Of a DNA stretch of 6,046 nt, positions 1-6,046 are shown in pieces; positions within the stretch are counted from its first letter, which is position 1; every line of letters begins with the position of its first letter. Position numbers and translations under genes: made by a program. Under the pieces are notes generated by a model. That model did not search any database. It saw only the letters and a program-made list of their open reading frames with translations, and had not been told where the DNA came from. Source of the DNA: Acidimicrobiia bacterium. Its GTDB lineage: Bacteria > Actinomycetota > Acidimicrobiia > Spongiisociales > SHLN01. Location: NCBI GenBank assembly GCA_013043085.1, contig JABDOU010000231.1:1-6046 (forward strand). Reading direction: 5' to 3'.

Positions 1-35
1 GGATTCATTGAGCCCGACCGCAGGATCCAATCGCA

Positions 36-59
36 ACCGGCCTTTCTTCGACGGCCGGT
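36..59. other. GC-rich stem-loop in the left non-coding end
   Basis: ACCGGCC (36-42) and GGCCGGT (53-59) form a perfect 7-bp inverted repeat around a 10-base loop. The right arm can alternatively pair with GCCGGC just downstream, as GCCGG (54-58) with CCGGC (64-68). Neither strand has a T-run after the stem, so it is not a classical intrinsic terminator. GC-rich actinobacteria often use stem-loops without U-tracts, so it may end the S55-CHRD transcript about 230 bases past the stop codon. The rest of 1-290, apart from this and the 15-bp array, shows no supportable gene, tRNA or promoter. Confidence 0.4.
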
Positions 60-117
60 AGAGCCGGCGAGCGTGCCACCTATGGACACATTTCGTCTCG
101 ACACGAGGTCTCGGAGT

Positions 118-237
118 GCCATGTCGCCGTAGCACGTGTCGCCGAAGCACGTGTCGCCGAAGCACGTGTCTTCAAATCACGTGTCTTCAAATCACGTGTC
201 TCCAAACCACACGTCCCCGAAACACATGTCCCACACG
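118..237. repeat. Tandem 15-bp repeat array built on CACGTG, downstream of the S55-CHRD gene
   Basis: About eight units of exactly 15 bp run head to tail. Units at 133-147 and 148-162 are identical (CACGTGTCGCCGAAG). Units at 163-177 and 178-192 are identical to each other with a different second half (CACGTGTCTTCAAAT). The unit at 193-207 is close to these, and the units at 118, 208 and 223 are degenerate. The palindrome CACGTG recurs five times without change at 15-bp steps (133 to 198), while the second half drifts. Neighbouring palindromes can pair in RNA from either strand as 6-bp stems with 9-base loops. The array starts 54 bp beyond the S55-CHRD stop codon, in a stretch where I see no gene. 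It could be a minisatellite, a protein-binding array or a 3'-UTR structure; the sequence alone does not decide. Confidence 0.85.
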
Positions 238-290
238 TTATGTCCCGGAGATTGGGACTGAACGCACGCTCACAAAGAGTCCCTTTCCGG

Positions 291-3131
291 CTATGACTTG
301 CGGATCAGCCCTTCAGCCGGCCCGATCGGACTTGATCCAGCTTCGGTGATGAACATCAGAACGCCGTCGACGATGGCCCCGAGATCGTCGATGCCATCGT
401 CGTTCCAGTCTCCCACGACGATGTCGTCGGCCTCCACGGCGAACTCGAGATCCGCCATCCCGGACGTGAGTTCGAATCGTATGTAGGCAAGACCGTCGCG
501 ATATGCGCCGATGTCGTCAATGCCGTCGCCGTCAAAATCTCCGGCGAACACGAGGTCGCCGGGTTGGCCATAGACAAACTCGACATCAGCAAACCCGGTG
601 TTGAGTCCGTTGCGCAGGTATACCTTTGCTTCACCTGAACGAAAGACGCCGAAGCTGTCAATGCCGTCGCCGTCCCAGTCTCCAACCAGTGGAACGTCGC
701 CTGGTATACCCATGTACCACTCGACGTCGGCCACACCGGTGTCGTTGCTGTTGCGGACATATGCGTATCCGGTTGACGGCCGATAGAGGCCAGGTGTGGA
801 CTGGCCATCACCATTCCAATCTCCCAGGAACGGAATGTCGCCCGGAACGCCGAACCAAAACGGTGTCAGGCCCGGAATGAACCATTGGCCGCCTGCGTCA
901 ACGAAACCCCCGGTGCTGCCTTCAGCGGGAGGATCTACAGGAGCCTCAGCGTCTCCGATCTGCCCTCGAATCGCGCCATTCGGGAACGCTTCCGTATGCA
1001 CGTTCACGTAAAAGCCGGCAGGATTCGCTGTGATCTCGGCGAGGACTTCGGGATCTGCCTCGACGTTGCCCGTCGACCCGAGGTTGGGATAATCGAAGTC
1101 GACCACGACAGGACCATCTTCGCCTTCGAAACCACGATGGATGTGTATCGCTGTTACCGGAGTTTCGGTCTCCGCGAACACGTCGAAAAAGATGTTCGAC
1201 TCACCGATCTCGAGATAGGCGTTTCCGAAACCTTCTCCGGTGAGCGTCACGTTGATCCCTTCAGGGAACCCGGGGTCGCCGAATGTCGTGACATCGAAGT
1301 ATTGACTTCCTCGAACGACCCGATCGGTCGTCACCGTGGACGTCACGATAGAAGGCGTACCCTGGGCCGGGTTCTCCTCGCTGAAGATCTCGAGTCGCGC
1401 CACGACATCGGAATTGGCGGGTCGGGTGGAAAGGTCCTCGAGCAGTTCATCGAATGAGCCAGGTTCTCCTGACGCCTGGTCGGGTGGTGGAGGCTCTTCA
1501 AAGAAGCCCCCTCCGTCACCGGCCCCCATGACCACGAGCGAGCCGAAGCCGAATCCGATGTCTTGCGGGATGCTGAGGGTGAGCGTCTCGAAAACCTCCA
1601 TGCCACCGCCCGACAGGGTCACATCTATCGTGATTTCCTCGCCCGGCTGTACGGAAATCAGACCGTCGGTCACCGTACCTTCGGCCGTGGTGCCCGTCGC
1701 GTCTGTGATCGACCACTCGCGGGCCTCCGAAACGAGATCGAGACTCTCGATGTCAATGCCGGAAATCGAGACATCCTCGTAGGCGTTGAAAAGCAAGAGA
1801 CTGAGATACGTCGGGAGCTCGAACGCACTCTCGAAGCTGATGTCGAACATCGACGAGTAGAGGTTCGTCCGGTCCACAGAAAATGGACTGCCGTCGGCCC
1901 GCAATCCTTCGATGGTGAACACGATCTCGCTGGATCCCTCGCCGACGGCGTCGAACACCGAATCGATATTTGCGAAGATGTGGGTGAACGCGATGTCTGG
2001 GAGGAAACGTTCCTCGAGTGCTTTGGTATGACCCATTCGGCTTCTCGATAGCTCATCGAACGTGACCGTTGAAGAAATGGGAACAAAGGTCGGCAGCTCT
2101 CCATCGATGCCCCTGACACCTGCCAGGTGATCGCGATCGATGCGACCGAATACCTCGCCGAGCGTTGCGATCTTGTAGTTGCCGAACAGTCCGCTTTCGT
2201 CGTCGATGACCGTGATGATGTCGGCCGTCGCCATGCCCATAGACGTCTTTCCACGGAACGTCGCAGGATGACCGAACGCGATTGTCTGATTGTCCCGGCA
2301 GAGGGTTGCGGTGCCAGTTGCGAAAAAGGACACATCTCCTTGAGACAAGACAACGCTCAGGGGCTCTCCCGGCAGCGCAGGCCCCATCGACCCGCCGCCC
2401 GAACCCCCGCCGTCGTTGTTTCCACTCGGGACCACGGCATCGGCCTGAATCCCCGATCTTGCGTTGAGGAGAGCCAGTCGTCCGGGGTTGATGCCGCTCA
2501 CGGCCATCGGCAGCGGAAGGGTGAAGACCCGTTGACGGCCGGCCATTTCCACCATGGCCCCGTCGATCGACATCGACATAGGCGTCGAGGCCGGCGCGGT
2601 GGTAGCCGGGTAATCGAGGATTGAGGCCATGGCGGCAGCAGGCGTGATTCCAAACACGTCATCTGTTCCTGACAATCCATATGCCAGAGCACCTACCAGA
2701 TCTCCTCCGATGTAAATCGGCGAACCCGACATGCCGGCCGCGACGCCACCGACTTGATCGATGACGGGTCCGGACGCTCTTGCCAGGATCATGTCGAGAC
2801 CCAGGCCGATTGCGTCAGGTAACACTCCGAGAATCTCGACATCGAACTCAACCGGTTCGGCGCCCTGGATGGCGGTGTAGCCGGTCCCGGTCATACCGCG
2901 CATCAGATCTTCGCTCGCGATGGTCGAAGGGGCTGCGGCGCAATCAGTCTGAAGAACCCCAGGATTGGCTCCGACCGGCGCCGCAAGCAATGTGCTGATC
3001 GTCGCAAGGGTCATCATGAGAGCGAGTAATCGTCGTCGCCCGATTCGTCGCAATGCCCGAGGGTTGCTGCGGAACCTCCGACTTCCGCCCGATCGTTGTG
3101 ATTCCCCATCAGTCGATCCATCAGCCAGCAT
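291..3131 (-). CDS. Secreted SpoIVB-like S55 peptidase-domain protein with CHRD domain and four FG-GAP-like repeats
   Basis: This is probably an exported serine-peptidase-like protein of 946 residues. The ATG start is fixed by AAAGGAGG six bases upstream. Residues 1-34 are a long basic n-region ending RRIGRRR, which fits Sec and also a twin-arginine RRxLL core. A hydrophobic stretch (35-52) and a likely cleavage after VGA (55) follow. The S55 signature GMSGSP (133-138, nucleophile Ser135) lies in the first half, and IAFGHP (His288) comes later, the reverse of SpoIVB. Between them is a Gly/Ser-rich linker (about 238-249). A beta-rich region runs to about 530, then a Pro-rich linker and a conserved-looking segment (560-580). 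A CHRD domain spans about 615-727 (HIH at 663-665, YVNVHT and NGAIRGQ near its end). Four GDWDGDG-type repeats fill 757-926. There is no C-terminal anchor. Only two cysteines are present (64, 278). The domain calls are strong; proteolytic activity and substrate are unknown. Confidence 0.93.
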   Translation of the reverse strand: MLADGSTDGESQRSGGSRRFRSNPRALRRIGRRRLLALMMTLATISTLLAAPVGANPGVLQTDCAAAPSTIASEDLMRGMTGTGYTAIQGAEPVEFDVEILGVLPDAIGLGLDMILARASGPVIDQVGGVAAGMSGSPIYIGGDLVGALAYGLSGTDDVFGITPAAAMASILDYPATTAPASTPMSMSIDGAMVEMAGRQRVFTLPLPMAVSGINPGRLALLNARSGIQADAVVPSGNNDGGGSGGGSMGPALPGEPLSVVLSQGDVSFFATGTATLCRDNQTIAFGHPATFRGKTSMGMATADIITVIDDESGLFGNYKIATLGEVFGRIDRDHLAGVRGIDGELPTFVPISSTVTFDELSRSRMGHTKALEERFLPDIAFTHIFANIDSVFDAVGEGSSEIVFTIEGLRADGSPFSVDRTNLYSSMFDISFESAFELPTYLSLLLFNAYEDVSISGIDIESLDLVSEAREWSITDATGTTAEGTVTDGLISVQPGEEITIDVTLSGGGMEVFETLTLSIPQDIGFGFGSLVVMGAGDGGGFFEEPPPPDQASGEPGSFDELLEDLSTRPANSDVVARLEIFSEENPAQGTPSIVTSTVTTDRVVRGSQYFDVTTFGDPGFPEGINVTLTGEGFGNAYLEIGESNIFFDVFAETETPVTAIHIHRGFEGEDGPVVVDFDYPNLGSTGNVEADPEVLAEITANPAGFYVNVHTEAFPNGAIRGQIGDAEAPVDPPAEGSTGGFVDAGGQWFIPGLTPFWFGVPGDIPFLGDWNGDGQSTPGLYRPSTGYAYVRNSNDTGVADVEWYMGIPGDVPLVGDWDGDGIDSFGVFRSGEAKVYLRNGLNTGFADVEFVYGQPGDLVFAGDFDGDGIDDIGAYRDGLAYIRFELTSGMADLEFAVEADDIVVGDWNDDGIDDLGAIVDGVLMFITEAGSSPIGPAEGLIRKS
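354..863 (-). repeat. Coding repeats: four FG-GAP/VCBS-like units inside the S55-CHRD gene
   Basis: Four units carry the signatures GDWNGDG (residues 770-776), GDWDGDG (817-823), GDFDGDG (864-870) and GDWNDDG (907-913), spaced 47, 47 and 43 residues apart. Three are followed by a GLYR-, GVFR- or GAYR-type strand. The acidic loops resemble calcium sites of integrin-like FG-GAP and VCBS repeats, which build beta-propeller blades. Four units are fewer than the usual six or seven blades, so this may be a partial propeller or may pair with another chain. At DNA level, 18 identical bases recur at 516-533 and 657-674, exactly 141 bp (47 codons) apart, pointing to unit duplication. The last unit is the most diverged. 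Confidence 0.8.
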
Positions 3132-3137
3132 CTGATC

Positions 3138-3145
3138 CCTCCTTT
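3138..3145 (-). promoter_or_regulatory. Strong ribosome binding site for the S55-CHRD gene
   Basis: The minus strand reads AAAGGAGG, then six bases (GATCAG), then the ATG at 3131. This matches the usual 16S rRNA anti-Shine-Dalgarno sequence over all eight bases at an ideal distance. It decides the start and shows that the long basic n-region of the signal peptide is really translated. Such a strong site suggests efficient translation. Confidence 0.85.
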
Positions 3146-3217
3146 GGTCACGTGCTCACTTGTGTGGTCCCGGTTACGCGGTCATCCGGTCCCGTATTCG
3201 CTTGATTTCCCTTGATA

Positions 3218-3253
3218 GATTCAGCCCGATCCAGTCCGATCCAGCCGATTCAG
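3218..3253. repeat. Four GATYCAG direct repeats, one helical turn apart, in the intergenic gap
   Basis: GATTCAG (3218-3224), GATCCAG (3228-3234), GATCCAG (3238-3244) and GATTCAG (3247-3253) recur with steps of 10, 10 and 9 bp, so all four face the same side of the helix. The array begins 25 bp past the helicase stop codon and ends 86 bp before the S55-CHRD start codon. Helically phased direct repeats are typical of operators bound cooperatively by response regulators and similar factors, so a role in controlling the S55-CHRD gene is possible but is inference. I could not find a convincing -10/-35 promoter in the 3132-3278 gap, nor a terminator with a U-tract for the helicase gene. The gap also has an unpaired GGAGGAG on the minus strand (3260-3266) with no usable ORF after it. 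Confidence 0.55.
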
Positions 3254-3278
3254 ATCAATCTCCTCCGTCAGGCCGAGA

Positions 3279-6046
3279 CTAGTTATCAGCTGACGCGAGA
3301 AATTCCTTCCCGATTTCACAAACGCCTACGAAATCGCACGAGCGGCAGGCATCCGATGGCGTCGCCTCGAATCGCTTTTCGGCGATGTCATGGAGGATCG
3401 AAGCCACGTCGGAGCGTGCTTCTGAGATCCACCTGTCGTCTGCGGTTTCGGTATGCGTCTCAAACCCCTCGCCGAGATACGCGAACGTGACGTCCATCAG
3501 GTCGGGCGCCGATCGTCCGAGTCCGTTCTCGGAAGCCGCAAGTGCATAAGCCTGAAGCTGGAGAATCTCCGGACCAGGTGTGCGTTTTCGACCGGATTTG
3601 AAATCGACGATCTCCCAGTGATCCTCATCTCCATAGACGGCATCGATCCGCCCTCTCACCCTTCCGAGGTCGGTCCGGTAAAGAAATGGGGCTTCCACGA
3701 GTATGGGCGTACGTGACCCAAGCCGTGATTCGAGGAACGATGAGTATCGACCGACGTGTGACGTATCGAGGTTGTCGTAGGTGAGTTCTTCACTGAGCGG
3801 TACCTTGCCGAGATTGTGAAGCTCGATTCTTCGATGGAGTTTGGTGCCCGCAAGGGCACGACGGTTCGGCCTTCGCGGGAGTCGATCTACCTCGGACCAG
3901 TAGTACCGCAGCGGGCAGGTCGCATAGGTAACGAGACCCGTGACCGAAACAGTGAGCTCTTCGTCACCGACACTCGCCGGTAGAGGAACGGGAATGTCAA
4001 AAAGCACGGCTTGCTGCTCTGCGAGTGCCTCATTTGGTTGCATAGGGATGTTCGATTCGAGACGGCTTGTGAGTTCCTCCCGCCAACCTTCTGAGAAATC
4101 CGGATCGGGGGAGGCGTCGATGGTGATCGTAAGCGAGTCCGGTCCTTCGCCATCCTTCGGAGTCGGTCCCGGCACCCTTCGTTCGACTGTGGTGGGGCTA
4201 TTGCGGATGATCTCAAACAGTTCACCCGGTCGTTTCGGCTTGACGAACGAGTAAAAATAAGCCCCGGTTGCCACGAGTCGCTGCTTCGCCCGTGTCACGG
4301 CCACGTATGCGGTACGCCACTCCTGAACCTCATGTCGAAAGCGGACAAAGGTGTCGGCGTCCATGGTCGCATCGTGATCAGGACGCATTGATAGTGGCAG
4401 GGCAGCCGGAGATTTCTCCGGGTTGGCACCTTTACCCTGCGAGGGAAAGATGCCATATGCCAGAGCCGGCAGGACTACGACTTCCCATTCGAGGCCCTTG
4501 GCACGGTGCACCGTCAGCAGCGCCACGGCATCCTCGCTACCGACGTGTGCGGCCTCCATCTCATCTGCTGCCGTCTCATCGAGGAGCGAGTCCAGATAGT
4601 CGAGGAATGCCGCGAGCGACGGCCGACCCTCCAGCGGGCTCCATGCCTCTGCGAGGTCGAGAAATCGGTAGACGTTGAGGCGGGCGGAAAGTCGCGCGGC
4701 ATCGTGCATGGATTCGATCTCGATCCAGGCAGACGTCGTGTCGAGAATGCGCCGACAGAGATCGCCGAGCGTGAGGCCCTGTGCGACGATCAGCAGGGTG
4801 CGGTATTCGTCCCAAAACTGAGATACGCGTCTAGCGATCTCGACATCGAGGTCGGGACCGCTCGCTGCGTTGTTCGCTGCTGCCTCAATCGCCTCCAGCA
4901 CCTGGGTCGTTGTGGAACCTTCATTCCAGCCGACCAGCTTGGCAATATCTCCGATGCCAAGGCGGAATCTGGGACCGAGGAGGATGCGTAGCACTGCCCC
5001 ATCGAGGTCGCCTCGCTCCAACAACTGTAGCCATGCATGTAGCTGAGCAACCTCCGGCACGTGCACCAGCGCTCCGATGGACGCCACCTCGACCGGGATG
5101 CCTTCTGCCTCGAGGGCCTGGCGTACGAGGTCGATGTGTGCGTTCTTGCGAAAGAGCACAGCGATATCGCTCCACCGCATGGCACCCCCTCCGCTCCGTT
5201 CGATGCCTTCCTCCTCATGAACGCGCGTGATCTCCTGAGCTATCCAGTTGGCCTCATCGACGGCTGAGTGGAACCATGCTGTTGCAACCTCGGCATCTGG
5301 ATTCGAGGGTGCCGCCACCAGGTCGCGCACCTGTTGCTCTCCGGTGCGTTTCCGGATCTGGTTCGCCAAATCGAGAACGGAAGTCCCTGATCGGTAGTTG
5401 GTTGTAAGTTGGAGGGTCGCAGAGGGGTTGCCATCCGGATCGGGAAAGTCGGTCGGAAATGCGTCGAAGTTGCGAGCAGTTGCTCCGCGCCACTCGTAGA
5501 TGGTTTGTCCGGTGTCCCCCACGGCCGTGACCGGATGTCCTTCCGAAAAGAGGGAGGTGAGGAGCTTTCGCTGCGCCGCGTTGGTGTCCTGGTACTCGTC
5601 AAGCAGAACGAGCTGAAACCGCCGCCGTAGTTCGGTCCTCACCCTCGGGATTGTCGCCACGATGTGATGAGCTACGGCGATCATGTCGCCGAAGTCGACG
5701 GCGCTCAGGGCACGTTTCTTGAGGTCGTATCGGGCCAGCACCTCGGCGAGCTCGGACCGTCGGAGTTCGATGTCATTCAATGCGTCGGCCGGATTCGAGA
5801 GATCTTGCGGGCGGTAGAGATGATTCGATAGTTCTGAACCGAGACCGACCAGTTCTTCGATTCTGCCGCGTACATGGCTCAGGTCGAGATACTCATATCG
5901 ACCCTCGCTCAGGGTTTCGAGCAATAGCTGACGTCCAAAGCCTGGTGTGATCACGCGTGTCTGCTGATCCAGTCCGAGATATCCTCCGAATTCCTGAACG
6001 ATGGAGAACGCGAAGCCGTGGTACGTCGTCACGAGCGGCACCCGGC
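3279..6046 (-). CDS. AdnB-like UvrD-family DNA helicase fused to RecB-like Fe-S nuclease (5' end outside window)
   Basis: This is an ATP-driven 3'-5' superfamily 1 helicase with a C-terminal nuclease, likely one subunit of an AdnAB-type complex that resects double-strand breaks. The reading frame stays open to the window edge. The GTG at 6041 is internal, because motif Ia follows it at once, so the N-terminus with Walker A is missing (roughly 100 residues by family comparison). Counting from that GTG: motif Ia TYHGFA (6-11), Walker B LLDEYQDT (146-153), motif III GDTGQTIYEWRGA (175-187), motif IV NYRS (215-218), motif V TVHRAKGLEW (510-519), motif VI YVAVTRAKQ (579-587). The nuclease has GTKLHRRIE (732-740), GRIDAVY (797-803, Asp800), EIVDFKSG (810-817, Asp813 and Lys815) and QLQAYA (828-833). 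Cys709, 899, 902 and 908 match the Fe-S layout of AddB and AdnAB nucleases. All visible catalytic residues are intact. The motor resembles AdnB more than AdnA as I recall them; an adnA-like gene may lie upstream. Confidence 0.93.
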   Translation of the reverse strand, partial: RVPLVTTYHGFAFSIVQEFGGYLGLDQQTRVITPGFGRQLLLETLSEGRYEYLDLSHVRGRIEELVGLGSELSNHLYRPQDLSNPADALNDIELRRSELAEVLARYDLKKRALSAVDFGDMIAVAHHIVATIPRVRTELRRRFQLVLLDEYQDTNAAQRKLLTSLFSEGHPVTAVGDTGQTIYEWRGATARNFDAFPTDFPDPDGNPSATLQLTTNYRSGTSVLDLANQIRKRTGEQQVRDLVAAPSNPDAEVATAWFHSAVDEANWIAQEITRVHEEEGIERSGGGAMRWSDIAVLFRKNAHIDLVRQALEAEGIPVEVASIGALVHVPEVAQLHAWLQLLERGDLDGAVLRILLGPRFRLGIGDIAKLVGWNEGSTTTQVLEAIEAAANNAASGPDLDVEIARRVSQFWDEYRTLLIVAQGLTLGDLCRRILDTTSAWIEIESMHDAARLSARLNVYRFLDLAEAWSPLEGRPSLAAFLDYLDSLLDETAADEMEAAHVGSEDAVALLTVHRAKGLEWEVVVLPALAYGIFPSQGKGANPEKSPAALPLSMRPDHDATMDADTFVRFRHEVQEWRTAYVAVTRAKQRLVATGAYFYSFVKPKRPGELFEIIRNSPTTVERRVPGPTPKDGEGPDSLTITIDASPDPDFSEGWREELTSRLESNIPMQPNEALAEQQAVLFDIPVPLPASVGDEELTVSVTGLVTYATCPLRYYWSEVDRLPRRPNRRALAGTKLHRRIELHNLGKVPLSEELTYDNLDTSHVGRYSSFLESRLGSRTPILVEAPFLYRTDLGRVRGRIDAVYGDEDHWEIVDFKSGRKRTPGPEILQLQAYALAASENGLGRSAPDLMDVTFAYLGEGFETHTETADDRWISEARSDVASILHDIAEKRFEATPSDACRSCDFVGVCEIGKEFLASADN

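Noticed and set aside
1..177. Minus-strand frame open from inside the repeat array to the window edge, with an ATG at 122
   Set aside because: There is no Shine-Dalgarno sequence before the ATG, the opening residues come from the repeats, and about 40 further codons resemble nothing I recognise. It could be the start of a downstream gene, but I cannot support it.
1..290. Possible tRNA, CRISPR or attachment site in the left end
   Set aside because: No cloverleaf fits. The 15-bp units are contiguous without unique spacers, so this is not a CRISPR array, and there is no integrase or transposase nearby.
116..349. Plus-strand 77-codon ORF with five-residue Cys repeats (RRSTC, LQITC), GTG start, weak GAGG seven bases upstream
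   Set aside because: The peptide repeats are simply the 15-bp DNA array read in frame; a 15-bp unit keeps every frame. The second half has no recognisable character and overlaps the convergent end of the S55-CHRD gene antisense.
885..1457. Plus-strand 190-codon ORF opposite the CHRD region
   Set aside because: It is antisense to a gene with clear domains and has no recognisable protein features; long antisense frames are common in GC-rich genes.
1563..2051. Plus-strand 162-codon ORF opposite the S55-CHRD gene
   Set aside because: It is an Arg/Glu/Val-rich shadow of the GC-biased codons of the real gene, with no known motif.
3149..3154. CACGTG just upstream of the S55-CHRD ribosome binding site, matching the core of the downstream array
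   Set aside because: A single hexamer is expected about once in 4 kb, and another copy lies inside the helicase coding region near 5058, so the match is not evidence of shared regulation.
3260..3266. GGAGGAG on the minus strand just after the helicase stop, resembling a ribosome binding site for a small gene
   Set aside because: The possible TTG start is too close and reaches a stop after two codons; no other frame gives a credible small ORF.

Overview
The window most resembles an uncultured high-GC actinobacterium, probably in or near the class Acidimicrobiia. The reasons are GC-rich coding sequence, an AdnB-like helicase-nuclease (AdnAB is the actinobacterial end-resection machine), and a secreted protein ending in FG-GAP-like GDWDGDG repeats of a kind I associate with Acidimicrobiia. 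This placement is inference from protein style; there is no rRNA or other marker here.

Both convincing genes lie on the minus strand, so the window is read from its right end to its left. At 6046-3279 is most of a UvrD-type DNA helicase fused to a RecB-like PD-(D/E)XK nuclease with four Fe-S cysteines. Its N-terminus, including the Walker A motif, lies beyond the window edge. A 147-bp gap (3278-3132) follows. It holds four helically phased GATYCAG direct repeats and a very strong ribosome binding site. At 3131-291 is a 946-residue exported protein. It has a signal peptide, then a SpoIVB-like S55 serine peptidase region whose two halves appear in swapped order, then a beta-rich conserved region, a CHRD domain and four FG-GAP-like repeats. 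The left end (290-1) shows no supportable gene. It carries an array of about eight 15-bp repeats built around the palindrome CACGTG, and a GC-rich stem-loop.

The two genes do different jobs: cytoplasmic double-strand-break processing and an extracellular or cell-surface protease-like protein. Nothing in the sequence links them functionally, and the gap with its own possible control elements suggests separate transcription. The most interesting points are the apparent circular permutation of the S55 domain, its fusion to CHRD and calcium-site-like repeats, and the two non-coding repeat arrays that flank this gene.
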